Below, piece after piece: positions 46,263 to 57,782 of a DNA stretch of 64,000 bases. The notes below the pieces were generated by a model. That model was not told the origin of the DNA. It searched no databases and worked only from the letters and a program-made list of their open reading frames with translations. The stretch comes from Hermatobates lingyangjiaoensis (Eukaryota > Arthropoda > Insecta > Hemiptera > Hermatobatidae): positions 3,738,501-3,802,500 of the forward strand of contig JAPFBL010000049.1 in NCBI GenBank assembly GCA_026182355.1, given 5' to 3'. Position 1 is the stretch's first letter. Each line of letters begins with the position of its first letter. The translations under genes were made by a program, and so were the position numbers.

Positions 46263-46961
46263 GGGCTTTGCACGAACCCGTTCTTGAAATGCCAAGACGT
46301 TCAGCGAACCTGTTCTTAATTAATGTCAGACACCTGTGAAAATTGGAAAAAGTAAACAATTTTAGAATTTTTTTATATTAGACATTTCGCCAAATATATT
46401 AAAGGTAAAAATTAGTTTTTGTGCAAAAAAAAGTACTCTAAAACTATTGTACGTTTGGGCACGCTTCATAATCTTTCGTTTGTTTTCTACAATAATTCTC
46501 TAATATTAATTAGTATGGTAGTTTTATTTATTTCAATTCCAATTAGTGAAATAAGTGGTTATTGAAAGGTGCACAACACAAAACACGCAAAAAGCAAATT
46601 TATTGCATCATAGTAGTGGCACTACTATGAAAAACTCTAATGTTATAAAAAGTAGCAGCAGCAAGGTCAATGAAGATTCAGCTGGATTATAGAACAGTCT
46701 GAAAAGTTAAAAAAAGTTGGTTTTAAAAAACTGGGTTGTAATTACTCTGCCAAATTTACCTCTTCCTTCATATATATTAAAGGTATTCACTTATCAACGG
46801 AATAGGCTAGTTGCAGCTTGTAAATTGTAGGCAGAGTTTTTGGACCAAGATAGGTTGTTTGGAGTTTAATGGCTGCTCTTGCTGTATGAAGGCGTGCCTA
46901 TCCAGCTTTGTTTAAATATTTATCTAATGGAACCAAGCATTCAGGAATGCTGCCTGTCTTA

Positions 46962-47887
46962 CGAGGTGTGTAAATAAAGTAGTGAGACTGGCAACGTCGC
47001 TTTCGATCTGGCAACGCTGGAGACGCGTGGCCTTGAGTAGCGTCAGGTGCACGTGTGATGCGCCTCCAGTATGAATCTGAACTCGCCACAGTCATTTGTT
47101 TGTCCGTAGTGTTGGTTTTCGTGAAATGGTTTTTTCTTGAGCGTTTTAAAAATGAGTGACCTCAAAGTTGAGCAGCGGTGTGCAATCAAATTTTGCTTCA
47201 GACTTGGACATAATGCAACCGAAACTTTTGAAAAACTTCAGGAGGCCTATGGAGAACGTGTTTTATCAAGGGCACAGGTTTTTCGGTGGTTTAAGGAATT
47301 TTCAGAAGGAAGAGAGTCGATTGAAGATGAACCACGAAGCGGAAGGCCTTCAAGTGCAAACACCGATGAAAATGTCAACAGAGTACGGAACCTTGTGCGT
47401 TCAGATCGACGCTTGACAGTCAGAATGATCGGGGAACAGTTGAATTTGAATCACTCCTCCGTTCATCACATTTTGACCAATGAATTGGAGATGAGAAAAA
47501 TTTGTGCGAAAATGGTTCCGAAAAACCTGTCACACTGCCATCTCAATAAACGAGTTTTTGGCCAGTAAAAACATTCCTGTTGCTCCTCAGCCTCCTTATT
47601 CACCAGACTTGAGTCCTTGTGACTTTTTCCTCTTCCCGAGATTGAAAAATCACCTCAAGGGAACTCATTTCGGGACACTACAAAACATACAAACTGCTGT
47701 AACCGACCAGCTGAAGGCCATTCCAGAATCCGAGTTCCAGCAATGCTACAATGATTGGAAGGACCGTCTCCAGCGCTGTGTGGCTTCCGAAGGGAACTAT
47801 TTTGAAGGTGACAATATCACATTGTAATTATATTTGAATAGAAAATTTTAAAAAAAATCATTCTCACTACTTTATTTACACACCTCG
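46962..47887 (+). mobile_element. Mariner element with internal deletion, irritans-like, complete ends
   Basis: Perfect 26 bp terminal inverted repeats (46962-46987, starting CGAGGTGTGTAAATAAAGT, and 47862-47887), with the TA target duplication at 46960-46961 and 47888-47889. Length 926 instead of about 1.3 kb. It is inserted into the hAT-like pseudogene. Confidence 0.95.
47137..47824 (+). pseudogene. Mariner transposase, N- and C-terminal parts fused by deletion
   Basis: The N-terminal part (47152-about 47530) begins MSDLKVEQRCAIKFCFRLGH, with two helix-turn-helix DNA-binding regions (AETF-x-L-x2-AYG and SRAQVFRWFKEF; then RLTVRMIGEQLNLNHSSVHH). Near 47530 the frame shifts and jumps to TAISINEFLASKNIPVAPQP and YSPDLSPCDFFLFPRLK, ending at 47824. 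About 110 residues are gone, including the first two catalytic Asp of the D,D34D triad; the third (SPCDFFLFP) remains. It cannot catalyse transposition, though the N-terminal part could still bind ends if expressed. Subfamily from wording only. Confidence 0.92.
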
Positions 47888-48787
47888 TAGAAACAAGTAT
47901 TCCTTACATGATTTAGCACTAATGATAGATATACTGAAAGAAAGTTCTTTTCTCTCTGAAGCTCTTTAAGCTAGATGTGTAACTTAGTTAAGAGCTGAGA
48001 AACTAATTATAAGGTCTATTAAGGTGTTTCAAATACTCATAGAAAGTAAAAGGACATTTGGAAAGAAAATTTATGGTATAATTGTTCCTGAAGAATTCAA
48101 GGACATTAATTTCATCGAAAATCATGTATTTGTTTGCCTTCCTCGTAAAAAGGTACTTGAGGTAATAATTGAAAATATGAAAAAAAGATTGATAAACTGT
48201 GTTCATTTGACATAAAAAAGCAATGGTGAAGAAAACAGTGAATTTCATTAAATTCCTGGCTTGTTAGAGACAAACACGTGGAATATTCTTGAAGTTGACC
48301 TGCCCTGGCTTGCTGCATAAGAAAATCTCTCCAGTTTCAGTGCCTTTTTTCATTACAGAATTTCTATGTTAATGATTTCAATGATTTTGTGGAAAGTGTA
48401 CAGAAAAATGTCATAGAACCTGTAAATCCTCAAAATATACAAAAAGCCAAAGTTATCAACACTATTGATATCAGTTCTGCTGAAGCAGAAACAGGTTTTT
48501 CCAGAATGAAACAATTTTCTGCAAAAACTTGTGAAACCATTTTTCACAGGTTTTTTATGAACCTATTTAATATATATTCAGATAAGAGAGGTCTTTTTAC
48601 GGTACAAAAAGTAGCCAATTTAATGACAATTGGTTTTGTTGGTCTCACATTCGAGACATGGAACGCCACACCTTTTGTAAAAACATGGCTGAGGAAAACC
48701 CACAGTGCTGATGATCTGAAAGTGAAACAAAAAACCGTTAAGAAATATGATTGCAATCAAGTGGCTATTTGGAATTTCTTAAAATAA

Positions 48788-49750
48788 AATATCTTGAATA
48801 AAGAACCTGCAAAGATACAGCGCTCTTTATTTTATTATTTACTAAGAAAATATTTTGTAAATATAAATTATTTATAAAAATTTATATATTTACTTATTTT
48901 ATTGTGTACACATTATCACAAATCTTCAAAGTTTAAAATAAATTAACACTAACAATAATTATCTTGTCGAAGTTCGAAGGAGCGACTTCTAGTACTATAA
49001 GAATTCTCGGTATATTGAGGAAACAATAGAACTCATTCCTAGTGAGTTTAAAAGTAAAAGAGAACCTATTCTTAAAAATTCGAATACCATCACTGGCTTA
49101 AACTACAATTAATTTTTACCGTTCCTCTATTTCACTCTATAATTTATAATCCTTAATTTAATTAAAACATACATAACTACTTGTATATTTTAAATCAACC
49201 TCCTTTAAAATTAAATATGTAATTCGTTAAATAAAAAACTAATATAAATTACATTTCTTGTATTATTATTATTATGGATTTCTTATGCTATTGAGAATGT
49301 GTTTACTAAATTATTTTGATGTGAAAAGCAAATAGAGTGAATAAAATTTTTTTTGTCTTATACTTCACCGTTGTCGTCTACCTTAATCTTCTCTTTCTTG
49401 CCTAAACCTATACCAATCGAATACGTATAATCTACACGGGTAACGTGGTTAACTGACCCTCTACCCATCACACCCTACCGTTCCTCACGCACGGTTCCTT
49501 AAATTCACATCTCCACAGCAGTGGTGTTGTGATATTCCTTAGTTTATCATTTTTAGTTACCTCCACAAAATTATGTGTGGTTACTTTGCATAATTCTTTA
49601 CTCCGGGTACTCCGTTTTTGTTTTCAACACCTTAGCATTAATTTAGCTATTATATCTGTGTGTTATGAAACCTGTTGTAAGTTAAGCATGAACAAACAAC
49701 AGAGTCTCTTTAAGTTACTTTCTGTCTTATTTTTGCCTGCTCATTTGTAG
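48788..49750. other. Intron DNA, nothing recognised
   Basis: No element identified; the open frame at 49529-49750 has no recognised similarity. Confidence 0.45.
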
Positions 49751-49754
49751 AGGT

Positions 49755-50475
49755 GAGAATTGCTCATTAACAAAGCCGGTTATTCTGAATAAATGGCAGA
49801 TCTTGAATTCTGAGAAACACCTTGACAGTTATCTCTTGCTTACAGGCAGGAGAACTGGAAAAGACGTGTATGATGCTCTCATGAAGTTTCTGACTTCAGA
49901 ACATAGGTTTGAGTAAGCTTGTTTCCATTTTTACTGATGGTGTTCCTTCCTTGGTGGGTAAAAACAAAGGTCTCATTGCCCATTTATAAGCAGATGACAG
50001 AATCCCTAATTTTGTTCGTTACCACTGCCTATTACATGTTGAAGTGCTGTGTAGTAAACTGAAAGAAACTTCAAGGCCCCTGAATAAACGGCTATTGAAA
50101 GCATTTCTTGAGGAGTCACAAGCTTCCCACTCTGAACGTGTTGTTTATGCTAAAGTTCGTTGGCTTATCGTAGGCATTACCCAGAATGTGGGGAGTCTTT
50201 GAAGAAGTGATCCTTTTTGATTGAACACAAGAGTGACATATGTTCTTAATATTTTAGGTTATATTTTGTTAGGTTATATGTTCGGTTATTAATATTTTAA
50301 GTTAACGAACTTGGCCTGTTTCGTTCCCAAATAGAGAAAAACAATTTGGATCATTTTCCGGAATTACAAAAGTGCTTAGGCTAATTAGAAAATGGATGTT
50401 TCTCATCTTATGTTGAAGAAGCGGTTACAAATCTAGTAAAGGAATTTGAAGAAAGGTTTGGCTATTAGAGGATCG
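49755..50475 (+). pseudogene. hAT transposase pseudogene of the GTF2IRD2/ZBED5-like group
   Basis: Frames give TGKDVYDALMKFLTSEH, LVSIFTDGVPSLVGKNKGLI, RIPNFVRYHCLLHVEVLCSK, RPLNKRLLKAFLEESQASHS, ERVVYAKVRWL and (after changes) SSYVEEAVTNLVKEFEERFG. The 'DGAPAMVGKNKG' and 'CIIHQEALCSK' blocks carry hAT catalytic-domain signatures, as in GTF2IRD2-type proteins derived from hAT/Charlie elements. The D of the TDG motif is kept. Stops and frameshifts are frequent; dead relic. Confidence 0.75.
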
Positions 50476-51104
50476 CATTAATTCACTTTGCAGGTTTGCA
50501 AAGTCAAGGATACCGTTAAATTAAAAGGTATGAATTTTACTTTTCCAAAATTTTTATATAGGCTACCCTTATCTTTTTTTTTCAATTTCGTGAATGTATA
50601 TTTATTTGATAGAAAATTGGTTGTCACCTAATCGTGTGCAAAAGTATAGCTTGTATAGGTTAGGTTAGGGGCCCTTCAAAGAGTGCTCGCTTGGCTAGAG
50701 TTTTTTTACTTCCATGCTCAGAAAGGTAAAAAGGTTAAGAAAACTTTTCTAAGTCCTGAAAATGTATCCCATTAGTTAATTCACACTCATAATTTATTGG
50801 TTAACCATAATGACGGAGTGATTCTGTATTAAGGGTCTTATATTTGCCATATTCAAATTTATTATGCAAAGGATGGCATTAAGCATCAGGATAATACTTT
50901 TTTATTACTTCGTTTAAAGAGGAATATATAATGTTTACCACACAATAGGTAAATCTCCTAAGTTCAACACATCAATCTTTTGGGAAATCAGATAGAATTG
51001 CTCGTTCGTGTGTTTTATAGTAAAAAACATAAAGTATTAAGCTATTAATCTCCTCTATTATTGCTCCACTGCTAATATTTTCTTTATTGCATACTATTTT
51101 TTAG
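50476..51104. other. Intron 3' part, nothing recognised
   Basis: Ends with ATACTATTTTTTAG, the acceptor of the next exon. A short GGTTAGGTTAGGGG near 50658 is too short to be telomeric DNA. Confidence 0.5.
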
Positions 51105-51192
51105 AATGGTGGCTATAATTTGATTAGAGAAAAACCTGGTCAGGCTGTATGTGCATATGATCCCCTTCACAACAGTACAGCAGTGTTTGTTG
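51105..51192 (+). CDS. Sema1a: Semaphorin exon, 88 bp
   Basis: Encodes NGGYNLIREKPGQAVCAYDP followed by LHNSTAVFVG (last codon split). The C-x-YDP-HNSTAVF segment is a semaphorin hallmark, and NST is a potential glycosylation site. Acceptor TTTTAG, donor TTG/GTAAGT. The + strand open frame continuing to 51458 is intron read-through. Confidence 0.95.
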
Positions 51193-53589
51193 GTAAGTTA
51201 AACTTTTCAACTTACTATTTTGAACTTACTATATTTTTTATTGCAATTTTTTCACAATTAACATGTTTCACGGAATGCCAATTAATGGATCGAATTGATA
51301 GTTCACACAAAATAGCCTTTATAGTGTCGATGAGCTGTGTAGTTTTTAGGCACTATTTCTTCATTGTAAAGCCACTTAATTGCACATTATGTGATTTTAG
51401 AGCCATTTTTACCCTCACCTACAACATAACACCTAAGTCCACAACATTTTCGGGTTAATTTAAAATAATTTAAGTGTAATTTTTAATAATACAATCATCT
51501 TATATTAAATTATCCAAGTTTAGTTCAATATTGTTCAAATTTACATTTAAAACAGTTTGTCAACTTGAAAATGTATACATACTACATTGAAGTTTAAATT
51601 TGAAGTTTAAATGACAAATTAAACATGTATTCCTTTAAATTAATCGGAAAAAGTTTTATAAAGCAATTACTACATGCATATATATTTGTACTTCGGCTAT
51701 ATATTGTAATTATTCTTAAGCTCAAAATTAAAAATTAATGAAGAAATAAAATGTTTCATAAAAATATGCACTTAAGCTAATTGTAAAATTATCCTAGGTA
51801 TTTGTAAAATAAAGCCTTTCTTAAAATCACCAAGGAAAAATGGAAATATTGAAGCCAAAATAAGTAAATGAGTGTTATTACAACAGTGAAGAAAGTAATT
51901 TATACAAATGTTGTCGTTAAATTATGTTATTTTATATTATATTTGGTCTATTAATAACTTTGAGTTATGTGTTTAATTATGAGTTTAAGTTTGTTATAAC
52001 TTTAAATTAATCTTGGACTATTTTAAATTAATCGGAAAAAGTTGGAGAGACTGAAAATATTGCACTTAATGTAAAACCAATATAAGCTATTACGGAAAAA
52101 AAATGTCAGAGTTTTTCGATTATAGGAAAGGACACTTTTGCCTAAAAATATACAAATTTTACTTATGGGTGAAGCTGAGTGATTTAAAATGGATTATGAT
52201 CATATCGTTTGACAATTATAATGAAATAAAATACTAAAACAGTTCCTCTTAGACAGAGGGAGGAGCTGCATATATTTTTATCAAAATTGTATTTTAGAAG
52301 AGGTGTATTATGATTTTGTAAATTTGTAAATGATCTATACCTCATAGATCAGGTAAGCCGTATGATTCCTTTCTTTTTAAAATTAAGGTAACTGCTCTGA
52401 AAACCATACGTGATGATTCGAGTAGAATTGTTATACTGATGGTTCTACAACTGAACACCTCAAAATTATAGAGCATATGTCTATATCAACTCCTCTATAG
52501 ACAAAACTATCAACAAAATCTATCAACTTCCTATGATAGAAAAACCTGGATAACTACGAAAGCTTCTGTTGCAAAATATCACCAAAATATGACAACCAGC
52601 TTATCCAATAGAAAAAGACTGCAGCGACTATAAAGAGCCGAAAAGAGACTTTCATATTAGTAGGTTCTTGACCACTGTGAAATTCCAGGAATCGAAGAGG
52701 CAGAGAACATTTAGTGTTTGTTGGAGCAGAACGGTACAGCCCGAGGTTTCACTCTTCCTATCAATCGCTAAAGGGATTGTGCCAACAGTATTTACAGAGA
52801 CGCACGTGGAGAAGTTGATATGTAGCGCTGAGTGTAAAAAATGAAATACATGAATCAGCAACCCCACTTCGACAATTAACTGTCTAGAGTCTAGATCGAC
52901 CAGAGCAATGTATTTTCCAATGATGACGAGCCACAACTAACTATTTAAACTGCGTTCTTATCAGATTGGCGTAGAGTCGTCCTCTACCTCTACTTGTGAG
53001 AAAATAACACTGAAATGACAATGTTTTATTAGAATCCAAATAAATAAATGTATTTATTAAATATATTAATAAATGTTATTACGATTCACAACTAAATGTC
53101 CAACTTGTCCTGCTCTTCTGAATAATATGCCGAAAGATATTGGGGAACTGGAATGCAACTGGCTTAAGTTCCATAGCTGTGGTGTAAATAAGAATTGGGT
53201 TCAAGAATCAAGTGGATCCTGTAAAATAGACTGTTAGAAATGAATAATACAGATTTTAATCTCCATGTTATTGGAAATAAGATATATTCAAATATTGGAA
53301 ATATTGGGTTATATATTCAAATTGAATGTAACTTATTTACATTTCAACATTTGTTGCATTAAAATTAAAGAAGTAAGGGCAAAAAAATTATTAATATCCT
53401 ATAAATAAAAAAATATGTATTATTCATTGGTTCTTGTGTCATTAAGATCTCATAAATGTTAGACTTAAATTTAAATTGCATTATGTTGTACTTGTTATCT
53501 TTACTTTGACAAAGTTGTGAAATAGTTTAAAGCTAATATTTGTTGTATAAACATATTTTTTCCATTTTGTATTTTTTTTTTCATTTAAG
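51193..53589. other. Intron with an interspersed-repeat copy near 52080-52330
   Basis: About 52080-52330 resembles the AT-rich repeat of 33235-34300 (CATATCGTTTGACAATTATA-ATGAAAT). A GC-richer stretch at 52640-52990 (CGGTACAGCCCGAGGTTTCA) may be an unidentified insert. The - strand open frame 52652-52936 has no recognised similarity. Confidence 0.4.
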
Positions 53590-53694
53590 ATGGGGATCTC
53601 TACACTGGGACCGTTGCCGATTTTTCTGGAATGAATCCAATCATTTATCGTGAGCCACTGCAAACTGAACAGTATGATTCCATGAGTTTGAATG
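53590..53694 (+). CDS. Sema1a: Semaphorin exon, 105 bp
   Basis: Encodes DGDLYTGTVADFSGMNPIIY and REPLQTEQYDSMSLN, the 'DG-LYSGTVADFSG-DP-IYR' signature that identifies semaphorins. Acceptor ATTTAAG, donor AATG/GTTAGT. The first codon is split with the previous exon and the last with the next. Confidence 0.96.
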
Positions 53695-53805
53695 GTTAGT
53701 TTTTCAGCTTTGATAGTTGTTAATTAAAATCGATATTGATTGAATCAAAATATATATTAATAAATGTTATTACTATTTATATTATACATATGTATTACTT
53801 TTCAG
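53695..53805. other. Shortest intron of the gene (111 bp)
   Basis: Starts GTTAGT, ends TATTACTTTTCAG. No insertion. Confidence 0.9.
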
Positions 53806-53894
53806 CCCCAAATTTTGTTAACTCAATGACTCAAGGAGATTTTGTATACTTTTTCTTTAGGGAAACTGCTGTGGAATATATCAACTGTGGGAAG
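53806..53894 (+). CDS. Sema1a: Semaphorin exon, 89 bp
   Basis: Encodes APNFVNSMTQGDFVYFFFRE and TAVEYINCGK, the most conserved part of the sema domain (VYFFFRE-A-E-x4-GK). Acceptor TTTCAG, donor AAG/GTATTG. The next intron is about 3.7 kb. Confidence 0.96.
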
Positions 53895-55200
53895 GTATTG
53901 TATTTTTTTTGTTAGTGATTCATTTCATCATTTATTACGTATTCATCATTTTTGTGCTTTACAGATATTATAAAAGTTCATATCGCCATTTGTTATCGTC
54001 AATACATAGTTATATTAGCTATTATTTGGTAAAGAGTTTTTAGAATATTGCTGACAATCATAATATTTAAAAATATTACGACTGTCAGTATCTCAGTTTT
54101 TTTAGAACACAATATAATTCTCATGATTATCTAATTTAGGTTCATAGCATTACTGCACTGTATTGTGAACCTTGATAGGTTCATTACATCTTACCATGTG
54201 AAATGAACAAGGTGGAATGGAAATTACACCTTAATTTTCTCCAGAATTAAGAAAAGCTCTCAAGAACTCTGCAATATAACCTTCCGGCAAATGCTCCGTG
54301 AAAAAGACTATTTAAGCAAAACTGGTAAATTAAGTCTATACATGTCTACAAATCTGGCCAAGACTATGTATTTAGAGCATTCTGAAAAATAAAATATATT
54401 TTTAATTTTTTTTTATCAATAATTGTTAAGCACAATCAATTATTTCAAAAAGTATTAAGGAATGAAGACTTTCATGATGTATTCATATGAAATTAATAAA
54501 GTCCTACTTGAAATGGATGACTAATAAAATTGTGAAGAAATATTATAAAGTAACCAATAAGGCATACAGGTTACCTCCTGGTAGGTTTAAAAAAAATCAA
54601 AGGTGAAGATGTACAAAAACCTGTTGACGAGTGTGTCGGTGTTTTAATACTGCAATTACTCTTAGTTTGGGCACATATAAAGATATTATCAGTATAAATA
54701 GGAGGCGGATCATTTATCAAATGAGCTGTATTAAAGTATACGGCATTCATGAACTTTTGAATATTGTTTTTCACGATTAAAACAATTTTTCTATCATCAA
54801 CGGACAGTTGAAACAAATGTTTTCCAAAGGGTATGTTACACACATGAATAATAACTACAATGATAAATAAGAAGGGAAAGATAGAAATAAATAAATGGAT
54901 TATTTTTTAATTTCTCTATTTTTCTTTTTCTACATTGAAATATATATATATATAAAAATTTATGGTAGAAGGCTAGATATTGTAACAAATGTAAACAAAA
55001 ATGAATTATGTGAGGTATATAATAAAGAAAAAAAAATTTTAACATATTTATTTAAATATGCAACTACGTATATATTGCGTAACAAGCATATGAAGTGTGC
55101 GTAATACTTTACGTAATACTTCGTTTGTAAATAACTTTGACAAACATGAGCAAAGAATCAAACCCACTGGTTCAACTTTTCACTTCGTTTCCTGATTCTG
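53895..55200. other. Intron DNA, nothing recognised
   Basis: No element identified; the frames at 54571-54843 and 54836-55104 are AT-rich and unsupported. Confidence 0.45.
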
Positions 55201-55205
55201 GATTA

Positions 55206-55500
55206 TCATGGCAGCAGATCCCTCGGCCATGGGGATATTTTCTTAAGTCGTCTTGGGGGATTCTGGGAAGGTGAGGAGGGAGCAAGATTTTGTACGATTG
55301 GATTTGGGTGAGAGGGAAGTTTGGTATGAAACACCTTGTAACGATCAGTGGCTAAATTATGTATAAAAGCGATTTTTAGGTCTCTATGAGGAGTGTAGTT
55401 TGTGACATAATAAGCTGCTTTATTGATAGTACGGAGGATTTTTGATTGTAATAATTGTATTTTATAAATTGGTGAAATAAATATATAAAGTTGGGAGCGA
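55206..55500 (-). mobile_element. Jockey-like LINE, C-terminal end of ORF2
   Basis: An open - strand frame of about 85 codons ends at 55206. It contains LLQSKILRTINKAAYYVTNY, RDLKIAFIHNLATDRYKVFH and HPNPIVQNLAPSSPSQNPPR, then RLKKISPWPRDLL. This matches the region after the reverse transcriptase of Jockey-clade LINEs ('LQ-QNK-LR-I-NAPWYVRN ... HPN-L ... RRLKR ... DLL'). The frame is unbroken, so the copy is younger or better kept than the one at 30.8 kb. The reverse transcriptase is missing. Confidence 0.75.
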
Positions 55501-57050
55501 GAGAAAGGTTAAATACATATTGTAAAAAGAAAAAAAAAATATAAGTTATTTCAGTGGGAACTTTCGAGTTGACCGGATAGTGAAAAGATAAGAAAAAAGC
55601 TAGAAAAGGTCGGGGTAGCAGTGAGTCCTCAGAACTAAAAGTTGTAACTTTCCAATAATTTCTGCAATTCTCCCTCTAAGGCGTCCTTCAACCTCTACAC
55701 CACCGCAATTAAGCAACGGTATGCTCACTCGAACACTTCACAACACTCTTGTCTTTACCACTCAACTCTTCATGCTGCGAACAACAATACCTCAGCAATT
55801 TGCCAATGAGGTGTCATGTGATGAGGTCACATTGTAGTTAGAAAATGTCTAAAACATCTCCCGATAACTATAGAATATAGGGCTACACATCTTTGAGTTG
55901 CAAGTATACTCCATATAGAAGGTGATACTTCTTATAGCTTTGGAGTGACACGTCTTGGACAATTCATAAAAATTCCTAGTAACTAGAATAACATTCCTAG
56001 TAACTATTAATACAGTAGTCTGACTTCATATTTCATCTACTGAATCTTCATTTTATTCGAATTGAGAACAAAAAAAGAGATTTGTTAGTTCAAAAAATAG
56101 GGACATACTTCGGTGGAACTTTATCAGAAAGACAGTCCTTACTAAATTTAATGTTTATTGAATTTGGATCTCATTAGATATAGCTTATAAAATAGATCGA
56201 TTGCCAAGGTTTGATTGGCCAATCTTAAACTCCTGGGTAGTGCAATCATTTATTGCCTGCTATTCAGTCATAACTGGAATTAACAATAATATAAGTTATT
56301 TCTTTAACTAATTTACTCTTACCTACAAATAGTTACTCTTTAACCCACAGACCACTCTCCATCTTCCTCTCAAGACAGATTAACCTTTGAAAATTGGCAG
56401 ATTGAACCCCTTATTGAAATGTTTTACTTTCATTTTAACAGACTAGTTATCAGCTGAGGACAATTTACTGAATTCATTTTAAAGAATACAGTTCTATGAT
56501 AAAGGATAGAGTTGTTAACTTTACTCTTGTCTATTGGCAAGTTTTCAAAAATGTTTGCAACATTTCTTATAAATAGCCTCTTGATGTTCTGTGTAATAGT
56601 TTGTGGCAAGCATACTTTCTATTGTTACTGTATGTTTAGCTTATTAAAGCCTTAGTTATCAAAATGTTTTTTACTTCAACCTATATAAGATGGAGTATTT
56701 GACAGAAAAATTTAATAAAGTCCATAAAAAAAATCATACGAGCAGCTTTGACTCGTGCCGGAACATTTATATGTTTAGAACACTAGAGAGAAGCTTCTGG
56801 AAATGAATTAAAAGAAAAAATATATTATGAATAAAGCAAGTATTGCTATTTGATGTATTGGATATTGTTTCTGATGATTTTATTGCACAATTTGAGTCGG
56901 ATTGTTTCTCAACCAAAGCCAACAAAACTCTACCCTGGTTCTAGAGGGTAAAACGACAGGACTAAGTTGTGTTATAATATAAACTTTCAGTGTAATTTAA
57001 TTAGAACTGTCCAAACATTCAAGGATGATGCTGTTGGGTTGACTTAATTT
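55501..57050. other. Intron DNA, nothing recognised
   Basis: A GC-richer stretch at 55610-55830 (CCTCTACACCACCGCAATTA) may be a repeat of unknown origin; no coding motif. Confidence 0.4.
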
Positions 57051-57059
57051 ATTGAATCG

Positions 57060-57250
57060 TTCATATTAACTCACCAGTTCTGGAAAGTGGGCTTGATCGT
57101 ATTAGAAAATTAAACACCACTTTAAACAGTAAAAAATTGCCATTCAAACAAGCCGAGGGGCGATTTCTGGGTGTTGCCGTAAATAAAGATGGCATGAGGC
57201 ACAGTAACAAACACGTTAAAGCAATACTGAATATGCCGCAACCCTCAACA
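57060..57250 (+). pseudogene. Ty3/gypsy reverse transcriptase fragment (after the catalytic centre)
   Basis: The frame reads LDRIRKLNTTLNSKKLPFKQ then AEGRFLGVAVNKDGMRHSNK and HVKAILNMPQP. This is the 'L-RLRE-NL-LN--KC-F--E--FLGH-VS--GI--DP-KV-AI--MP-P' block of gypsy polymerases, which lies after the catalytic YIDD. Only about 60 codons remain, in the intron before the 57641 exon. Confidence 0.8.
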
Positions 57251-57640
57251 TAAAAATTGAGTTATGATTATATTTCAATAGTATTCATGAATTTCATATA
57301 CATATATATCTGAATTTTGTTTGAATTGTCATAAGGAGACATACGAGAGAGATACCAAGCATAACAGTGGACAGATGGTTGGAGACCAACAATGTTGCAG
57401 TAGGCGCACCCGGTCACAGAGAATAAAGTAGACAAGGATCAATTTAAATTTAAGTATAGGATTGGGAATAAGAAAAAAATAATAAATAAAAGAAAAACAC
57501 ATAGATGAGCAAAGGATGTTTTGCTATCACATTTTTCATTATATTAGTAGACACATGTTAATTTGCATTACATAGCACTGCTGAAAAATTCCATGATATG
57601 TATATAGAAATGTAACTGTTATGTTTATTTATTCTTACAG
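57251..57640. other. Intron 3' part with a short repeat-like stretch
   Basis: 57330-57430 (GAGACCAACAATGTTGCAGT, GCGCACCCGGTC) has wording similar to 14060-14150. It ends with TTTATTCTTACAG. Confidence 0.4.
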
Positions 57641-57782
57641 GCAGTTTTTTCAAGAGTTGCGAGAGTCTGTAAATATGACAGAGGAGGTCCGTTAAGATTT
57701 AGAAACCGTTGGACGTCATTTTTAAAATCAAGGTTAAACTGTTCAGTTCAAGGAGATTTCCCTTTCTATTTTAATGAAATTC
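57641..57782 (+). CDS. Sema1a: Semaphorin exon, 142 bp
   Basis: Encodes [40 protein letters not shown] and PFYFNEI. The '[11 protein letters not shown] ... WTSFLKARLNC' region with both cysteines is diagnostic of semaphorins. Acceptor TTACAG, donor ATTC/GTAAGT. NCS is a potential glycosylation site. Confidence 0.97.

Larger units (their letters stand above)
46780..48787 (+). pseudogene. hAT-related transposase pseudogene (KIAA1586-like), split by a mariner
   Basis: Before the mariner (ends 46960) the frame reads RRAYPALFKYLSNGTKHSGM. After it (from 47889), HDLALMIDILKESSFLSEAL, then about 48005-48180 EEFKDINFIENHVFVCLPRK and VLEVIIENMKKRL. Next comes a 132-codon open tail (48389-48787) with AKVINTIDISSAEAETGFSR, VANLMTIGFVGLTFETWNAT and FVKTWLRKTHSADD. 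The 'ISSAEAERGFS-M' block is the hAT dimerisation region as found in KIAA1586-like proteins, which are abundant as hAT relics in animals. Stops between blocks show it is dead, although the last block is intact. The N-terminal DDE part was not found. Confidence 0.75.

Noticed and set aside
50655..50675. GGTTAGGTTAGGGG as arthropod telomere repeat (TTAGG)
   Set aside because: Only two units; no array, so probably chance.
51120..51458. 112-codon open frame as a separate gene
   Set aside because: Its start is a semaphorin exon; the rest is intron read-through past a good donor site.
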